A model generated the notes under the pieces. It was not told the DNA's origin. It ran no database searches and saw only the letters and a program-made list of their open reading frames with translations. Below, in pieces: positions 24,173-25,125 of a DNA stretch of 25,125 nucleotides. A program made the position numbers and the translations under genes. The number at the start of each line of letters is the position of its first letter. Position 1 is the stretch's first letter. This stretch comes from RGIG7378 sp964500525 (GTDB lineage Bacteria; Bacillota; Clostridia; RGIG7378), in NCBI GenBank assembly GCA_964500525.1, contig CAZCOE010000039.1:1-25125 (forward strand), written 5' to 3'.

Positions 24173-24759
24173 ATAGCATAGCCCTCCTTTTCGAGCTTTT
24201 CTTTCAGATCGCATTTGATTGCCGCGATCTCCTTGTGGACTGTTGATTCGCTGCATCCCAGCAGCCTTGCAATTTCCTTGATAGGACGTGGGAAATAGTA
24301 CCGGCTCATGAAGATGTACATTCGACGGTCTGACAGTGAACGGACAAACTCGCTGATTACGCGGCCAAGTTCTCTGGCATCTGTGTCAGAGAATGCATCA
24401 TCGCCGCCGGCAATGAAATCCCCAACCTCGGAGAGAGACACCGTCAATTCGGAAGAAATTCGCTTTTGCCGCGTTCTTGCCTTGTAGCAATCAATGGCCG
24501 TCCTTCTCATGATCACAGCAAGATAGGCTTGAAGCAGTGTGGGTCTTGCAGGAGGAATCGAGTTCCAGGCACCGATATATGTGTCGTTCAGGCATTCCTC
24601 GCTGTCGCCGGTATCGTGAAGGATATTGTAGGCTATGGACAGCAGGAACTTCCTGTACTTGATATCGGTCTCCTTGATGGCCTGCTGGTCCCGCTGCCAA
24701 TAGAGCTCAACAATCTGTTCATCGCTCATTGGGGCTGTCGCCTTGGTCTGAAGTTCCAT
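24169..24759 (-). CDS. ECF-type RNA polymerase sigma factor
   Basis: 196 residues from ATG 24759, chosen because a perfect AAGGAGGT lies 6 bases upstream. Region 2 is RKFLLSIAYNILHDTGDSEECLNDTYIGAWNSIPP; region 4 holds LSDRRMYIFMSRYYFPRPIKEIARLLGCSESTVHKEIAAIKCDLKEKL with the helix-turn-helix. No region 1 or 3 is present, which places it in the extracytoplasmic-function group. It probably drives its own operon and a small regulon in response to a signal sensed by the downstream membrane partner (inference). Directly repeated 11-mers lie about 55-85 bases upstream. Confidence 0.9.
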   Translation of the reverse strand: MELQTKATAPMSDEQIVELYWQRDQQAIKETDIKYRKFLLSIAYNILHDTGDSEECLNDTYIGAWNSIPPARPTLLQAYLAVIMRRTAIDCYKARTRQKRISSELTVSLSEVGDFIAGGDDAFSDTDARELGRVISEFVRSLSDRRMYIFMSRYYFPRPIKEIARLLGCSESTVHKEIAAIKCDLKEKLEKEGYAI

Positions 24760-24814
24760 ATCGCACCTCCTTCCCTGATAGTCTGAAAGGCCCTTCACAA
24801 ATACAGTCGACAAA

Positions 24815-24845
24815 AATCTGAAAAACTGCAAAGGAATCTGAAAAA
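24815..24845 (-). promoter_or_regulatory. Direct 11-bp repeats upstream of the ECF sigma gene
   Basis: AATCTGAAAAA occurs at 24815-24825 and again at 24835-24845, exactly 20 bp apart, about two helical turns. They could be a regulator site or part of the promoter. No other gene is near enough to claim them. Confidence 0.45.
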
Positions 24846-24906
24846 TTTTGAGTTTTCTGTTTTTATATTAAGGCAGCCATACCAGGAAAGGCAAATTTTT
24901 CTGCTC

Positions 24907-25038
24907 TTTTGCCACAGAACTCACATAAAGGAATACCTGATTTTTTACTCTTACGACAAAGTGGAAAACACGGTCTATGTTCTGGCAGTATTCAACGCCA
25001 AGCAGGATTACGGGATAGTGATGAAAAAATTTCCATAA
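24907..25038 (+). pseudogene. Remnant of a RelE/ParE-family toxin gene (3' end)
   Basis: The plus-strand frame ending at TAA 25036-25038 reads RTHIKEYLIFYSYDKVENT followed by VYVLAVFNAKQDYGIVMKKF. This is the usual C-terminal strand pair of RelE/ParE toxins (IxxYLIFY...VxVLxVxxxxQD). The upstream part of the frame has no start codon with a ribosome binding site and no recognisable N-terminal toxin sequence, and no antitoxin is visible. It appears to be a decayed fragment. The remainder of 24832-25125 shows no gene. Confidence 0.55.
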
Positions 25039-25125
25039 TCGAATTCTTTGCCCCATTTGCCATTGTAATATATCCGGGCAAAAACATATAAATTCTTGAA
25101 CACGGGCATAGTTTTGAGTAAAATC

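Noticed and set aside
24868..25056. 62-codon minus-strand reading frame
   Set aside because: Opposite strand of the RelE/ParE-like remnant, with no ribosome binding site or recognisable family.

Overview
The window looks like chromosomal DNA of a spore-forming member of the Bacillota, class Clostridia, probably near Oscillospiraceae/Ruminococcaceae (inference). Supporting signs are a sigH-type sigma factor gene, a class B sortase, strong AAGGAGG-type ribosome binding sites, a ComF/RadA gene complement, and a short four-helix-bundle (Avd/S23-like) gene embedded in arrays of small hairpin repeats. Genes are packed tightly, with many ATGA, TGATG and TAATG overlaps.

Layout. 1-430: 64-bp tandem repeats that run into the 3' end of the first operon. 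426-4996 (minus): a four-gene ABC exporter of the Gld type (ATPase, permease, GldG-like auxiliary, DUF4340 protein). 5154-8803 (minus): HAD phosphatase, GT2-GtrA glycosyltransferase, SAM methyltransferase and ComF. 8937-9941 (plus): a lone lipoprotein solute-binding protein with its own promoter and terminator. 10018-12932 (minus): CPBP membrane protease, D-2-hydroxyacid dehydrogenase, RNA uracil-C5 methyltransferase. 13092-15668 (plus): an AlgI-like MBOAT acyltransferase and an AlgJ/DHHW-like partner. 15738-15876: a small hairpin cluster next to a stray copy of the 64-bp repeat. 15893-19235 (minus): sortase B, sigma-H and RadA in one tight operon. 19373-20971 (minus): a divergent GH36-like protein. 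21132-21205 (plus): tRNA-Cys with promoter and terminator.

The least ordinary part is 21243-22672, immediately after the tRNA-Cys terminator. An array of about nine 22-bp hairpin units, a four-helix-bundle gene, a small DUF898-like membrane protein gene, and a second array of about twenty units in the opposite orientation form a 1.43-kb cassette with inverted array ends and no recognisable transposase. The second array abuts the 3' end of an ECF sigma / membrane anti-sigma-like pair (22685-24759). After that pair lies a decayed RelE/ParE-type toxin 3' end.

Three repeat tracts in the window (64-bp array, mini hairpin cluster with stray copy, right hairpin array) each end within 20 bp of, or inside, the stop codon of a minus-strand gene. 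This suggests a shared preference for gene ends. All family assignments come from motif reading without database searches.
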